Below are positions 28,068-35,959 of a stretch of 36,209 bases of DNA, in pieces. Position 1 is the stretch's first letter, and the number at the start of each line of letters is the position of its first letter. The notes beneath the pieces were generated by a model. The model ran no database searches and had not been told where the DNA came from. It saw only the letters and a list, made by a program, of their open reading frames with translations. The position numbers and the translations under genes are program-made. The stretch comes from Candidatus Thermoflexus tengchongensis (GTDB lineage: Bacteria > Chloroflexota > Anaerolineae > Thermoflexales > Thermoflexaceae): assembly GCA_016842085.1 (NCBI GenBank), contig JAEVEX010000001.1:1-36209 (forward strand), written 5' to 3'.

Positions 28068-28964
28068 TTATCCTCCTGGAAATAGCCCTTCCGGTAGCTC
28101 TACCAGCCCACTCGATGGAAGCTGGCGAAGGATCGCCAGTACCCCTCGGTTCCAGATTTGCATCGCCTTCGCCCGCCGATAGGCTCGATGCAAACCGGTC
28201 TCTGCGGCGAACCCTACAGCGCCCATCAGCTGATGGGCGAGCGCCGTGACCCAGACCGCGGCGCTACCGGTATAGATCAGCGCAGGCGCCCAGTCTGGAA
28301 GATCCGGCACAGACCAGGCTAAAGCCTGGATTCCTTTCACGATCGTGGCCGCTTCGCTGAGATACTGCTGAATCACCGGCTGGGCGGCGAGGGGGCGATC
28401 GAATTGCCGACGGACGAACGTGTGGTCCAGGGCCTGTCGGAAGGCTCGCTCCGCCAGCCCGGCGAGGTAAGAGACGGTAGCGGCGGCCCAGGCCCGCCAA
28501 CGTTGCCTCGCCTCTTCCAACGGTGCTTCCCTTTCCGGCCGCAGGGCTGCTTCCGGAAATCGATAGATCCCCCAGTTGTCCAGATAGGCTATGGGCTCTC
28601 CGGTGGAGGGCAGAGTTGCCCAGCCCAGGCCCCCGGGTAGGGGAATAGCTGCCTGGGAGGTGCGGGTCGCATAACGAACCCATCCGTTCAGGGCCAGCGC
28701 TCCCCCTAAAGCCGCCTGATCGATCAGGGACAGGGGCGCGATGGCCTTGCCCAGGGCGAAGGCCCCCGCCATGCCCAACGGCAGCGCCTCCGGCTCCTCC
28801 CCCCATATCATCCAGCCGAGCTCCTGCAGATGTTCGACCAGCCTTTCATCGTGATCCTCCCCCCAGCCGCCGGGCTGCCATTCCCCGGGTGGCCTCCAGC
28901 CTTCCAGCAACCGGGAGAAGGCTTGTTCCACCATCTGAATTTCAGAAAGAGTCGACCGTTCCAT
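28068..28964 (-). CDS. Short acyl-CoA dehydrogenase-like protein, possible partner subunit
   Basis: A 298-residue protein in which only the C-terminal half clearly matches the acyl-CoA dehydrogenase fold (AERAFRQALDHTFVRRQFDRPLA, then VIQQYLSEAATIVKG at about 185-225, and HQLMGAVGFAAETGLHRAYRRA near 260). The central beta-domain is reduced, and no GTxxIQ catalytic loop is seen. Canonical enzymes are about 380 residues. Pairs of a full and a shortened subunit forming heterotetramers are known in steroid-degrading actinobacteria. The full-length enzyme encoded at 31475 could be its partner. The ATG overlaps the CoA-transferase gene by 23 bases. It may be non-catalytic alone. Confidence 0.75.
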   Translation of the reverse strand: MERSTLSEIQMVEQAFSRLLEGWRPPGEWQPGGWGEDHDERLVEHLQELGWMIWGEEPEALPLGMAGAFALGKAIAPLSLIDQAALGGALALNGWVRYATRTSQAAIPLPGGLGWATLPSTGEPIAYLDNWGIYRFPEAALRPEREAPLEEARQRWRAWAAATVSYLAGLAERAFRQALDHTFVRRQFDRPLAAQPVIQQYLSEAATIVKGIQALAWSVPDLPDWAPALIYTGSAAVWVTALAHQLMGAVGFAAETGLHRAYRRAKAMQIWNRGVLAILRQLPSSGLVELPEGLFPGG

Positions 28965-30177
28965 GGTTTTCCTCTTCCGGGGTGAGAACTATGCGGGTGT
29001 GCTCACCGCAGCCAGGGATCCAATCGCCGACGGCGTTCGGCTGTCCATTCAGGCGCCACAAGCTGCCCAGCGCCCATACCGGGCCCACCCCGGGTTGCTG
29101 GAAGACCCGGAGCAGATGGTTGGCCCGAACCTGAGGATCCCCATAGAGGGCGCTGAGGCGGCGCACTGGCCCGCATGGGATCCCGTGGGCCTCCAACCGT
29201 TCCAGCCAGAAGGCAACCGGCCGGGCCGCGATACGGGCCTCCATCTCTTGCACCAGGGCCTGCCGCTGGGCACGCTCCTGCGGGTCCTCTGGGATCTTGT
29301 CCGGATCGCCGACGGCGGGGTCCTGCAAGCCGAACACCTGAAGCATCGCCTCCCGCTGGCGTTGGTTGAGGCAGGCTACAGCCAGAAAGCCATCCTGGGC
29401 CTGATAGCACCGATAATAAGGGTTCAGGGACAGCCGAAGGGCGACCTCCTCTGTCCGCTGATCCAGGTCCGGGGGCCCGGCGGGCTGCTCCGGGTTTTCT
29501 ATGGGAGGAGGGCCTTGAAGCGCTTCCACCCACACCAGGTCCTGGAGCTGGACAGCTAAGGCGGCAGCGAGCAAGGAGACTTCGACATGCAAGCCGCTTC
29601 CCACAACCTGTCGATAGAGGAGGCCCGCCAGAGCTCCCAGGGCCATCAGCAGGCCAGCGGTCAGATCCACAATGGGGATCCCTCCCGCCCGGACGGGGAG
29701 GCGGTCCCCCGGGTGGGCCCCGGTGAGCAGGAGGCCGCTGAAGGCCTGGACGACCAGATCGTAGGCGGGCTTCCGGGCCAGTGGACCCTGAGCGCCGAAG
29801 GCAGTGATCGTGCACAGGACAGCCCGGGGATTCAAGGATCGAACGGTTTCCCAATCCAATCCGAAGACCCGCGCACGCTCCACCGGGAAGTTGTGCAGGA
29901 TCAGATCCGCCTGACAGATTAAAGCCCGGCTCGCCTGCCGTCCTCCCTCGGTCCGAAGGTCCAGGATCACTGAGCGCTTTCCCCGATTCAGCGCATAAAA
30001 ATAACGGCTCTCCCCTGGGGCAAAGGGATCCAGATGCCGATACGCTTCACCTCCTGGCGGTTCAATCTTCACCACCTCCGCTCCCAGATCCGCCAGAAGC
30101 ATTCCAGCGAACGGCCCGGCGACGTATTGGGCGTACTCCAGAACCCGGATCCCCTCCAGCGGTCGTTCAGCGTTCAT
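28942..30177 (-). CDS. Class III CoA-transferase (CaiB/BaiF/Frc family)
   Basis: A 411-residue cytoplasmic enzyme moving CoA between carboxylic acids. Family hallmarks are GIRVLEYAQYVAGPFAGMLLADLGAEVVKIEPP (start of the Rossmann region, about 9-41), NRGKRSVILDLR (64-75), the Asp that forms the acyl anhydride, D171 in GIPIVDLTAG, and C-terminal RRLSALYGDPQV. It would activate the substrate acid for the dehydrogenases in the operon. The start overlaps the aminotransferase stop as ATGA. Relatives act on carnitine, formate/oxalate, succinate/malate analogues and bile acids; the actual acid is not readable. Confidence 0.95.
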   Translation of the reverse strand: MNAERPLEGIRVLEYAQYVAGPFAGMLLADLGAEVVKIEPPGGEAYRHLDPFAPGESRYFYALNRGKRSVILDLRTEGGRQASRALICQADLILHNFPVERARVFGLDWETVRSLNPRAVLCTITAFGAQGPLARKPAYDLVVQAFSGLLLTGAHPGDRLPVRAGGIPIVDLTAGLLMALGALAGLLYRQVVGSGLHVEVSLLAAALAVQLQDLVWVEALQGPPPIENPEQPAGPPDLDQRTEEVALRLSLNPYYRCYQAQDGFLAVACLNQRQREAMLQVFGLQDPAVGDPDKIPEDPQERAQRQALVQEMEARIAARPVAFWLERLEAHGIPCGPVRRLSALYGDPQVRANHLLRVFQQPGVGPVWALGSLWRLNGQPNAVGDWIPGCGEHTRIVLTPEEENHGTVDSF

Positions 30178-31493
30178 CCCAGCTCCCGTGCCAGATCCAT
30201 GCAGGCTTGAGCAATTCGATCCAGGGATTCCTCCAGGATCTCCTCCGTATGGGCAGCGGAGAGGAACCAGCGCCCGAGGGGGAAGCGATGGGCGAAGACC
30301 CCATATCGGACCAAAAGCTCGCAGAAGCGGCGATAGCGAGCGGCGTCCTGCAGGGCGACGAGATCCCGATAGGTGCGCGCGTCGTCGGAGGAGGGGCCGA
30401 ACACAGGCAGCAACATTGAGGCGATCCTACGCACATGGCCGACCAGGCCGGCAGCGTGCATCGCAGCCTCGATCCCCCGGGCGAGTCGTTCCGTCCGCTC
30501 GGCCAGGGTCCTGTAGAAGGCCGATCCCTCACGGGCTAAGCGGTCCAACACAGCCCGGGCAGCGGCCAGCACCGTTGGGGAGCCCGTGTAGGTGCCCCCG
30601 TGGACCACACGTCCTTCGGCTACCGGCCGCATCAGCTCCCGGGGCCCTCCGAAGGCGGCCAGGGCAAACCCACCGCCCAGGATTTTGCCCAGCACGGTAA
30701 GGTCAGGCCGCACCCCATAGAGGGCCTGCGCGCCGCCGGGGGAGATTCGAAAGCCAGTTAGCACTTCGTCGAAGATCAGGAGCGCCCCATAGCGATCTGC
30801 AAGCGCCCGTAATCCCTGCAGGAACCCCGGGGCCGGTTGGAGCAAGCCCCCTGACCCTAACACCGGCTCTACCAGGATGGCAGCGATCTCCAAACCGCGC
30901 GCCTCCAGGCAGGCTTCCACCGCTTCCAGATCGTTGAACGGACACAGGAGCACGGAAGCCACCGCCTCAGGGAGAACCCCGGCGCTCTCTGGGGCGGGCC
31001 CCTCCCCGCTGGAGGCCTGCCAGCCGACACATACGGGATCCGCCCAGCCGTGGTAGGCCCCTTCGAACTTCACGATACAGGGTCGGCCAGTGATCGCGCG
31101 GGCCAGGCGAACGACGGCCATCACCGCTTCCGTGCCGGAGTTGGCGAAACGGACCTGTTCAATGGAGGGGAAGAAGGCGGCGATCCGCTCCCCCACCTCA
31201 GCGTAGAGCCGATGGGGGAAAGCGAAGTGCGGGCCCATGATCCGGATCGCCTGACAGACCGCTTCCACCAGCCAGGGAGGGTTGTGCCCGAACAGGTTGA
31301 CCCCGTACCCGCAGCAGTAGTCGATATAGCGCAGACCGTCCTCATCGTAGAGGAAGGGCCCTTCGCTACGGGCGATGACGAGGGGGAACGTCCCCATCTG
31401 GCGGGCATAGCTGGTCTCCCCGCCCGCCACCCAATGGGCGATCTCCTGGAAAAGCTCCTGGGACCGCGTTCGGCTCACCGTCCATTCGGGCAT
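30174..31493 (-). CDS. Class III PLP enzyme, glutamate-1-semialdehyde aminomutase-like
   Basis: A 439-residue PLP enzyme of aminotransferase class III. The ATG at 31493 is preceded by GGGGGTTGAA and gives the typical MPEWTVSRTRSQELFQEIAH start; an upstream extension of 104 residues is low-complexity and unsupported. Motifs: FLYDEDGLRYIDYCCGYGVN, ANSGTEAVMAVVRLAR (PLP phosphate), FEGAYHGW, LLIFDEVLTGFR with D242 binding the pyridine nitrogen, and the Schiff-base K270 in VLGKILGGGFA. It is closest in form to glutamate-1-semialdehyde 2,1-aminomutase, but no other tetrapyrrole gene is nearby, so it more likely transaminates or shifts an amino group in the pathway of this operon. Confidence 0.9.
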   Translation of the reverse strand: MPEWTVSRTRSQELFQEIAHWVAGGETSYARQMGTFPLVIARSEGPFLYDEDGLRYIDYCCGYGVNLFGHNPPWLVEAVCQAIRIMGPHFAFPHRLYAEVGERIAAFFPSIEQVRFANSGTEAVMAVVRLARAITGRPCIVKFEGAYHGWADPVCVGWQASSGEGPAPESAGVLPEAVASVLLCPFNDLEAVEACLEARGLEIAAILVEPVLGSGGLLQPAPGFLQGLRALADRYGALLIFDEVLTGFRISPGGAQALYGVRPDLTVLGKILGGGFALAAFGGPRELMRPVAEGRVVHGGTYTGSPTVLAAARAVLDRLAREGSAFYRTLAERTERLARGIEAAMHAAGLVGHVRRIASMLLPVFGPSSDDARTYRDLVALQDAARYRRFCELLVRYGVFAHRFPLGRWFLSAAHTEEILEESLDRIAQACMDLARELG

Positions 31494-32632
31494 TTCAACC
31501 CCCGTCGGGCGATCACCAGACGCTGGATCTCCGCCGTCCCTCCGGAGATGGTGCTCCCGATGGCCGCGCGGTAAAGGGCGGCAACGCGCCCTTGAAGGAG
31601 GGCATGGGGCCCAGCCTCCGCCAGCCCGGGAATTCCCAGAAGGTCCAGAGCGGCGCTGGCGATCCGTCGGGTCAACCGGCCCACCGCAAGTTTGGCCATC
31701 GCGCTCCCCACGCTTGCATCCTTCCCGTGGGCCAGCCGGGCCGCCGCCTCGTAGCAAAGCTGACGCGCCACCTCCAGGGCACCTTGCAGGTGCCAGAGGG
31801 TCCAACGCCAGGGGCCAGAAGGATCCTGCTCCTGAAGCCAGCGCTCCAGCTCGTCCAGGACCCAGCGCAATGCGCCCACTTTCTCGATGGTTATCCGCTC
31901 AAAGTCAAGCGTGTAGAGCATCACTTTCCACCCCTCATTCAGCGGGCCAACCCGCGCGGAGGCCGGCACGAAGACCTCGTCCAGGAAAACTTCAGCCAGC
32001 AGCCCGCCCCCCATCGTCGGAAATGTTCGCACCGTGATCCCCGGCGTGTCCATGGGTAGCACGAACACCGAAAGCCCCCGGTGCTTCGGGGCCTCCGGGT
32101 CCGTCCGGACGGCCAAGTAGATCCAGTCCGCAATGTGGGCGCTGGAGGTCCAGATCTTATGTCCGCGCACAAGGAACCCCCCGGAGACCGGACGGGCGGT
32201 CGTTTTCAAAGCCGCCAGGTCGGAGCCGGCCTCCGGCTCGGAGAATCCCTGACAGAAAGTTAACTCCCCCCGGCAAATCCGGGGGATCAGCGTCTCGACC
32301 TGCTCGCGGGACCCAAAGCGCAACAGCGCATTCCCCACCGTCCGGCAGGAGAGGAGATAAGGGGAGAGGGGGAGCCAGTGATAGCCAAACACCTCCTCCA
32401 CCGCCGCTGTCTCCAGGAAGCTCAGGCCCTGCCCTCCCAGCTCCCGGGGCCAATGGAGTCCGATCCAGCCGGCCTCCCCCATGCGGCGGTAAATCTCCCG
32501 GGAATCCCCATCCGATGGCATTCCCTGGACCTGAAGGGTCGGTTCGGCCTCGAGCACCGGAGCCAGCGAGCGGCAAAAGGCCTCAGCGGCCGCTCGAAGC
32601 GGGGCGAGTTGCGAATCGTTTCCGGGCACCAT
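31475..32632 (-). CDS. Acyl-CoA dehydrogenase, full-length subunit
   Basis: A 385-residue FAD enzyme introducing an alpha,beta double bond in an acyl-CoA. N-terminal helical domain, then the FAD-binding segment LTFCQGFSEPEAGSDLAALK (about 129-148) and WTSSAHIADWIYLAVRT, and the C-terminal helical domain with DASVGSAMAKLAVGRLTRRI. The loop that usually carries the catalytic Glu (EGT..IQ) reads SGGTAEIQR, so the base must come from elsewhere, as in isovaleryl-CoA dehydrogenase-type enzymes, or from the partner. The ATG is preceded by GAGGGAAG, although it overlaps the IclR gene by 50 bases. Works presumably after the CoA-transferase. Confidence 0.93.
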   Translation of the reverse strand: MVPGNDSQLAPLRAAAEAFCRSLAPVLEAEPTLQVQGMPSDGDSREIYRRMGEAGWIGLHWPRELGGQGLSFLETAAVEEVFGYHWLPLSPYLLSCRTVGNALLRFGSREQVETLIPRICRGELTFCQGFSEPEAGSDLAALKTTARPVSGGFLVRGHKIWTSSAHIADWIYLAVRTDPEAPKHRGLSVFVLPMDTPGITVRTFPTMGGGLLAEVFLDEVFVPASARVGPLNEGWKVMLYTLDFERITIEKVGALRWVLDELERWLQEQDPSGPWRWTLWHLQGALEVARQLCYEAAARLAHGKDASVGSAMAKLAVGRLTRRIASAALDLLGIPGLAEAGPHALLQGRVAALYRAAIGSTISGGTAEIQRLVIARRGLKCPNGR

Positions 32633-33398
32633 CTTCCCTCACCGGCTCATCGATCCCACTCAGTTGTTCGGAGATCGCCTCTGCGGCCTGATGGAGGGCG
32701 GGGAGGATTTCACGGCGCAAGCGGCGGGCAGACCAGCGGCTAACGGGAATGGAGACGTTGATCGCTGCGCAAACCCGATCCCCTTCCCACACCGGGACTG
32801 CACATGCGTTTAACCCGAGCTCATATTCTTGCTGGGATAAGGAATAGCCCCGCGCCCGAATCCGGCGCAGATCCGGGAGCAGATCCCGCCAGCGGGTTTT
32901 CGTGAAGGGGGTCCGCGCCGGGTAAGGCTCCGGCCCCAGGCGGGCGCGCGCATCCTCCTCATCCAGATGGGCCAGTAAGCACTTCCCCAGGGCCGTGCAG
33001 TGAGCTGGGAGAAGCAGGCCCACATAAGTCTGCACACGGAGCAGACGAGGGCTGGCGTAGCTGACCAGGTAAAGGACCTGGGCGCCCTCCAGGATCGCCA
33101 GATTAGCAGTCTCCCCCAGTGTGTCCGAGAGCCGCCGCACATAGGGGCGGGCGATCTCCGGCAGCCGCAGCGCGTGAAGGGTGGGGCCAATCAATCGCAC
33201 CACCTCGCTTCCCAATCGAAAACGGCGGGTGACCGGATCCTGCTCCACAAAGCGATAGGCCATGAGGGTCCGCACCAGCCGATGAACGGTAGGAAGAGGA
33301 AGGCCTGTGGCCTCTCCCAGCTCCGAGAGGGTCCACTCCGGGCGTTCGAAGGAGAACTGCTGAAGGATCTGAAGTCCTCGCGCGAGGGATCGGCTCAT
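32583..33398 (-). CDS. IclR-family transcriptional regulator
   Basis: A 271-residue regulator with an N-terminal winged helix-turn-helix (about 1-65; SLARGLQILQQF, EWTLSELGEATGLPLPTVHRLV) and an IclR effector domain (about 80-250; LPAHCTALGKCLLAHL, RGYSLSQQEYELGLNACAVPVW). The ATG at 33398 is chosen because GGAAAGG lies 8 bases upstream. An ATG at 33434 and a TTG at 33443 are in frame but lie next to or inside the operator and have no ribosome site. First gene of the degradative operon; two tandem palindromes cover its promoter, so it probably controls itself and the genes that follow. The effector is likely a pathway intermediate (inference). Confidence 0.93.
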   Translation of the reverse strand: MSRSLARGLQILQQFSFERPEWTLSELGEATGLPLPTVHRLVRTLMAYRFVEQDPVTRRFRLGSEVVRLIGPTLHALRLPEIARPYVRRLSDTLGETANLAILEGAQVLYLVSYASPRLLRVQTYVGLLLPAHCTALGKCLLAHLDEEDARARLGPEPYPARTPFTKTRWRDLLPDLRRIRARGYSLSQQEYELGLNACAVPVWEGDRVCAAINVSIPVSRWSARRLRREILPALHQAAEAISEQLSGIDEPVREDGARKRFATRPASSGR

Positions 33399-33436
33399 CG
33401 GAGAGGCCTTTCCAGCCCTTCGGCTCTTGATCATAT

Positions 33437-33471
33437 TTTTCAATATATGAAAGTAATTTTCATTTTCGAAA
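33437..33471. promoter_or_regulatory. Tandem IclR-type operators
   Basis: Two similar dyads sit in a row: TTTTCAATATATGAAA (33437-33452) and TTTTCATTTTCGAAA (33457-33471), separated by GTAA. Both start TTTTCA and end GAAA. They lie immediately downstream of the -10 box, across the expected start site. Two tandem sites fit the way IclR dimers bind side by side. Confidence 0.65.
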
Positions 33472-33499
33472 TTTTAATCAGACATCCTTTCCCTGTCAA
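33471..33499 (-). promoter_or_regulatory. Sigma70-type promoter of the IclR-led operon
   Basis: On the minus strand TTGACA (33499-33494), a 17-base spacer and TAAAAT (33476-33471). The surrounding DNA is much richer in AT than the genes. It directs transcription of IclR and, with overlapping genes behind it, probably the whole operon to 21578. Confidence 0.82.
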
Positions 33500-33577
33500 G
33501 TCATAACGACCTATCCCCTGTTGGGTTCGAGGCTTGGGCTGGGGATTCGCGGCCTTCAAAAGGGGAGGGGACCTTAA

Positions 33578-33606
33578 TTGTTTCTCTCTTCAATTTGAGA
33601 TACGAT
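33578..33606 (+). promoter_or_regulatory. Probable promoter of the CAP-domain gene
   Basis: TTGTTT (33578-33583), a 17-base spacer and TACGAT (33601-33606), 35 bases before the start codon. It is divergent from the IclR promoter about 80 bases away. The match to consensus is moderate. Confidence 0.5.
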
Positions 33607-33640
33607 AATCACACCCACGCCCGATTTCCGAGGGGCCTAG

Positions 33641-35416
33641 ATGAGAGGGCTCTACCTTTGCGGCCTGATCGTCCTGCTTGCTGTGGCCACTCTCATGCCG
33701 GTCCGGGCTCAGAGTGGTTATGACCCTACTCAGCAGATCGCCTTTCTCCAGTATCAGGAAGCCCGCACTGTCTACCTGGGCAACTTGGCCCGCCGCGAAA
33801 ATGGCGTTCCACCGCTGCGCTGGAACCGTCCGCTGACTTATGCCGCGCGCTGGTTCTCATGGGACTCCACTGAGAACCGCCCTGCGGGCTTTTGCGGACA
33901 TCAGGATTCTCTGGGTGGCTGGCCCAGCGACCGGGCCTGGCGCTTCGGTTACCTGGGCAGCGCTGGTGCCGAGAATGCCTTCTGCGGCTACGTCACCCCT
34001 GAGTACGCCATCTGGGGCTGGATGAATAGCGAGGGACATCGGGCCAACCTGCTAGACCCCAATCACCGGGAGGTCGGTGTGGGCTACTACCGGCGTGAAA
34101 GCGACGGCCGGGGCTATGTGACCCAGGACTTCGGCAGTGACCCGGTCTACGCGCCCAGCATCATTGAGAACGAGGCTATCTCCACCACCAATCCCACCGT
34201 CAACCTTTACATTCATGACCGCCAGAAAGGAGGTGGCTTCGCAGGACTAAGCCCTGCCGTCCAGATGATGCTCGCCGAAGAGCCCTGCTTCTCCGGCGCC
34301 CTCTGGGAGGCCTACCAGCCCGAACGGACCTGGACCTTCGACGGGGGTTCCGGCTGGCGTACTGTCTACGTCCGGACCCGCGACGCGTTTAGCCGCACGC
34401 TGACTGTCAGCGACACCATCTACTTGGGCACCGACGTCCTGCTGGACGAACTGGACGGAGGCGCCGCGCCGCTTCCCCAATCCGAGGTCACCCTTTACGG
34501 CCTAGACGGCGGACCGTTCCCATACGTCCAGTTCAGCCTGGGCTGGCTGGCGGATGACACATTTGAGACGTTCAACAAATGGTGGGGCAACGGCGAGCGC
34601 GTCAACGACCCCTCGGCATGGGGCGGGACGGCCTACCGCCTGTATCCAGGGGATGGTGAGTCCTTTGCCTGGGTGTGGGATACGGTCTTCCCCGTCCGGG
34701 AAATTCCTCTGGTGGCTTATTTCCGGCTCAAGGTCAACAACAACACGTCCACAGCGGAGGTAGCCCGGGTTTCCGTAAAGAGTGGCAGGACGGAATACGG
34801 CCCCTTAAGGCTCAGGGGCACGGACTTCAATGCCCCGAATCAGTACCAGGAATTCGCGATCCCCTTCACCTTCCATCCAACGGAGCAGGACCCCTTTCTG
34901 ATTTTCCAATTCTGGCGCAGCGGCGCGGCCGACCTGTATGTGGACGCGGTCTTCATTTTCACTGCCCCGCAGCCGGCGACCTCGCCGTTGACCTGGACTG
35001 TGCCAGGAGGAAATTACCGAGGGCAGGGAATCTGGGTCCGCTACACCGACGGGACCCGCTTTTCAGCCATCACCGAAGTGTCACCGCAGCGCCCGCACCT
35101 GTTGGTCTCCCCGGGATCCTTGGCCTTCCTGGCCCGCAGGGACGGCCCGCCCCAGGTGCTTCCAGTTCGGGTGACCGCGTTGTGCGGTTCTTTCCTCTGG
35201 CAGGCGACGGCCGACCGTTCCTGGCTGCGCCTGGAGGTAGAGAGGGATGTCCTCCGGGTTAAAGCGGACCCGGCAGGTCTCTCCGTCGGAGCCTATACAG
35301 GGACCGTGACCGTGGCTGCAGTAGATCGACCCGAGGTATCGACGGTATCTCTACCGGTTCGGCTCACTGTGGCAGAAGAGGTTTTTAGGGTCTATCTGCC
35401 CCTGGTTTGGAGATAA
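33641..35416 (+). CDS. Secreted CAP-domain protein with BACON-like C-terminus
   Basis: A 591-residue exported protein (signal MRGLYLCGLIVLLAVATLMP, cleavage near VRAQS); the ATG has GAGGGG 5 bases upstream. The CAP/SCP domain (about 35-165) shows RRENGVPPLRWNRPLTYAARW, FCGHQDSLGG, AENAFCGYVTPEYAIWGWMN and SEGHRANLLDPNHREVGVGY, retaining the His/Glu pocket and paired Cys. A central beta-rich region (about 180-470; LLDELDGGAAPLP, VQFSLGWLADDTFE) may be carbohydrate-binding-like. The C-terminus (about 485-580; LLVSPGSLAFLARRDGPP, DRSWLRLEVERDVLRVK) resembles a BACON domain. It ends in RVYLPLVWR, a tail I have seen on Chloroflexota exoproteins. CAP proteins are mostly adhesive or lipid/carbohydrate binding; the specific function is unknown. 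The single gene is divergent from the IclR operon. Confidence 0.85.
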   Translation: MRGLYLCGLIVLLAVATLMPVRAQSGYDPTQQIAFLQYQEARTVYLGNLARRENGVPPLRWNRPLTYAARWFSWDSTENRPAGFCGHQDSLGGWPSDRAWRFGYLGSAGAENAFCGYVTPEYAIWGWMNSEGHRANLLDPNHREVGVGYYRRESDGRGYVTQDFGSDPVYAPSIIENEAISTTNPTVNLYIHDRQKGGGFAGLSPAVQMMLAEEPCFSGALWEAYQPERTWTFDGGSGWRTVYVRTRDAFSRTLTVSDTIYLGTDVLLDELDGGAAPLPQSEVTLYGLDGGPFPYVQFSLGWLADDTFETFNKWWGNGERVNDPSAWGGTAYRLYPGDGESFAWVWDTVFPVREIPLVAYFRLKVNNNTSTAEVARVSVKSGRTEYGPLRLRGTDFNAPNQYQEFAIPFTFHPTEQDPFLIFQFWRSGAADLYVDAVFIFTAPQPATSPLTWTVPGGNYRGQGIWVRYTDGTRFSAITEVSPQRPHLLVSPGSLAFLARRDGPPQVLPVRVTALCGSFLWQATADRSWLRLEVERDVLRVKADPAGLSVGAYTGTVTVAAVDRPEVSTVSLPVRLTVAEEVFRVYLPLVWR

Positions 35417-35593
35417 GCGGCATTGATATCCACCCCTTCATCGAAGCCACCAGAGCGATGGAAGCCGACAACATCCAAAAGCTCCTGCGGTAAGCGTGGT
35501 GGATCGATGGAGGCGAGCCAGACTTCCCGGCAGCATCGGATGGCGCCCCTCAATGCCATTCGCCCAATGCTTGGTTCTCTCCCTCGCCACGTG

Positions 35594-35737
35594 CTAATCA
35601 AGAGAAAATGCTTTCTCGTATATCCGGTAAGCATATTCGCTTTTCGGCAATCGCCTGTAGAGATGCCGAAACGTCACTTCATCCCAATGGCCCATCCCGG
35701 GTGGAAAGCTTTTAAGCTGGAGTAACACAACCTTCAA
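35594..35737 (-). CDS. Possible small protein or gene remnant, 47 residues
   Basis: An open frame beginning at TTG 35737 with GGAGG six bases upstream and ending at TAG 35594. The product starts MKVVLLQLKSFPPGMGHWDE and continues through VTFRHLYRRLPKSEYAYRIY; it has a protein-like amino-acid mix with many aromatic and charged residues, unlike the shadow frames elsewhere. I do not recognise a family. It could be a small gene, or a piece of a decayed gene such as a transposase. Confidence 0.3.
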   Translation of the reverse strand: MKVVLLQLKSFPPGMGHWDEVTFRHLYRRLPKSEYAYRIYEKAFSLD

Positions 35738-35869
35738 CCGGATCCTCCGGATCAGCCAGCCGGTTTAGGGTTCGGACCCAAAAAGTGAATTGTCCCACCA
35801 TCCGTCCGGTCGCATACTGAGATCATGACTTGCCTCGTGTGCGGTCCAATGGATCGCGCGGGAATCCAG

Positions 35870-35921
35870 CAGGACAATCGGGGTCCTGGAAGGTCCCTCC
35901 CAGGAGGGGTGCTTCCAGGAC
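35870..35921 (+). promoter_or_regulatory. Structured leader with alternative hairpins upstream of FAD enzyme gene
   Basis: A long hairpin GTCCTGGAAG (35883-35892) / CTTCCAGGAC (35912-35921) contains an inner stem CCCTCC/GGAGGG (35895-35908). A competing stem CAGGAC (35870-35875) / GTCCTG (35883-35888) uses the same bases as the left arm, so the two cannot form together. It ends 38 bases before the start codon. No known riboswitch class is recognised. Confidence 0.45.
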
Positions 35922-35959
35922 TTCCTTCTACATTTCAACCCGATTTCGGAGGCATACCG

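Larger units (their letters stand above)
35417..35959. other. Gene-poor region after the CAP gene
   Basis: No clear long gene. It contains one possible 47-codon minus-strand gene (35594-35737), a short plus-strand tail-like frame ending at 35492 (GIDIHPFIEATRAMEADN, then a few residues and TAA) that may be a remnant of an older gene, and the structured leader of the FAD enzyme gene (35870-35921). No terminator with a T-run is evident after the CAP gene. Confidence 0.45.

Noticed and set aside
31494-31805. 104-residue extension of the PLP enzyme
   Set aside because: Gly/Arg-rich shadow of the dehydrogenase gene; the ATG at 31493 gives the normal family N-terminus.
35392-35737. IS1-type transposase fragment
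   Set aside because: Considered because of the VTFRHLYRRLP stretch, but no DDE motif, terminal inverted repeats or target duplication is visible.
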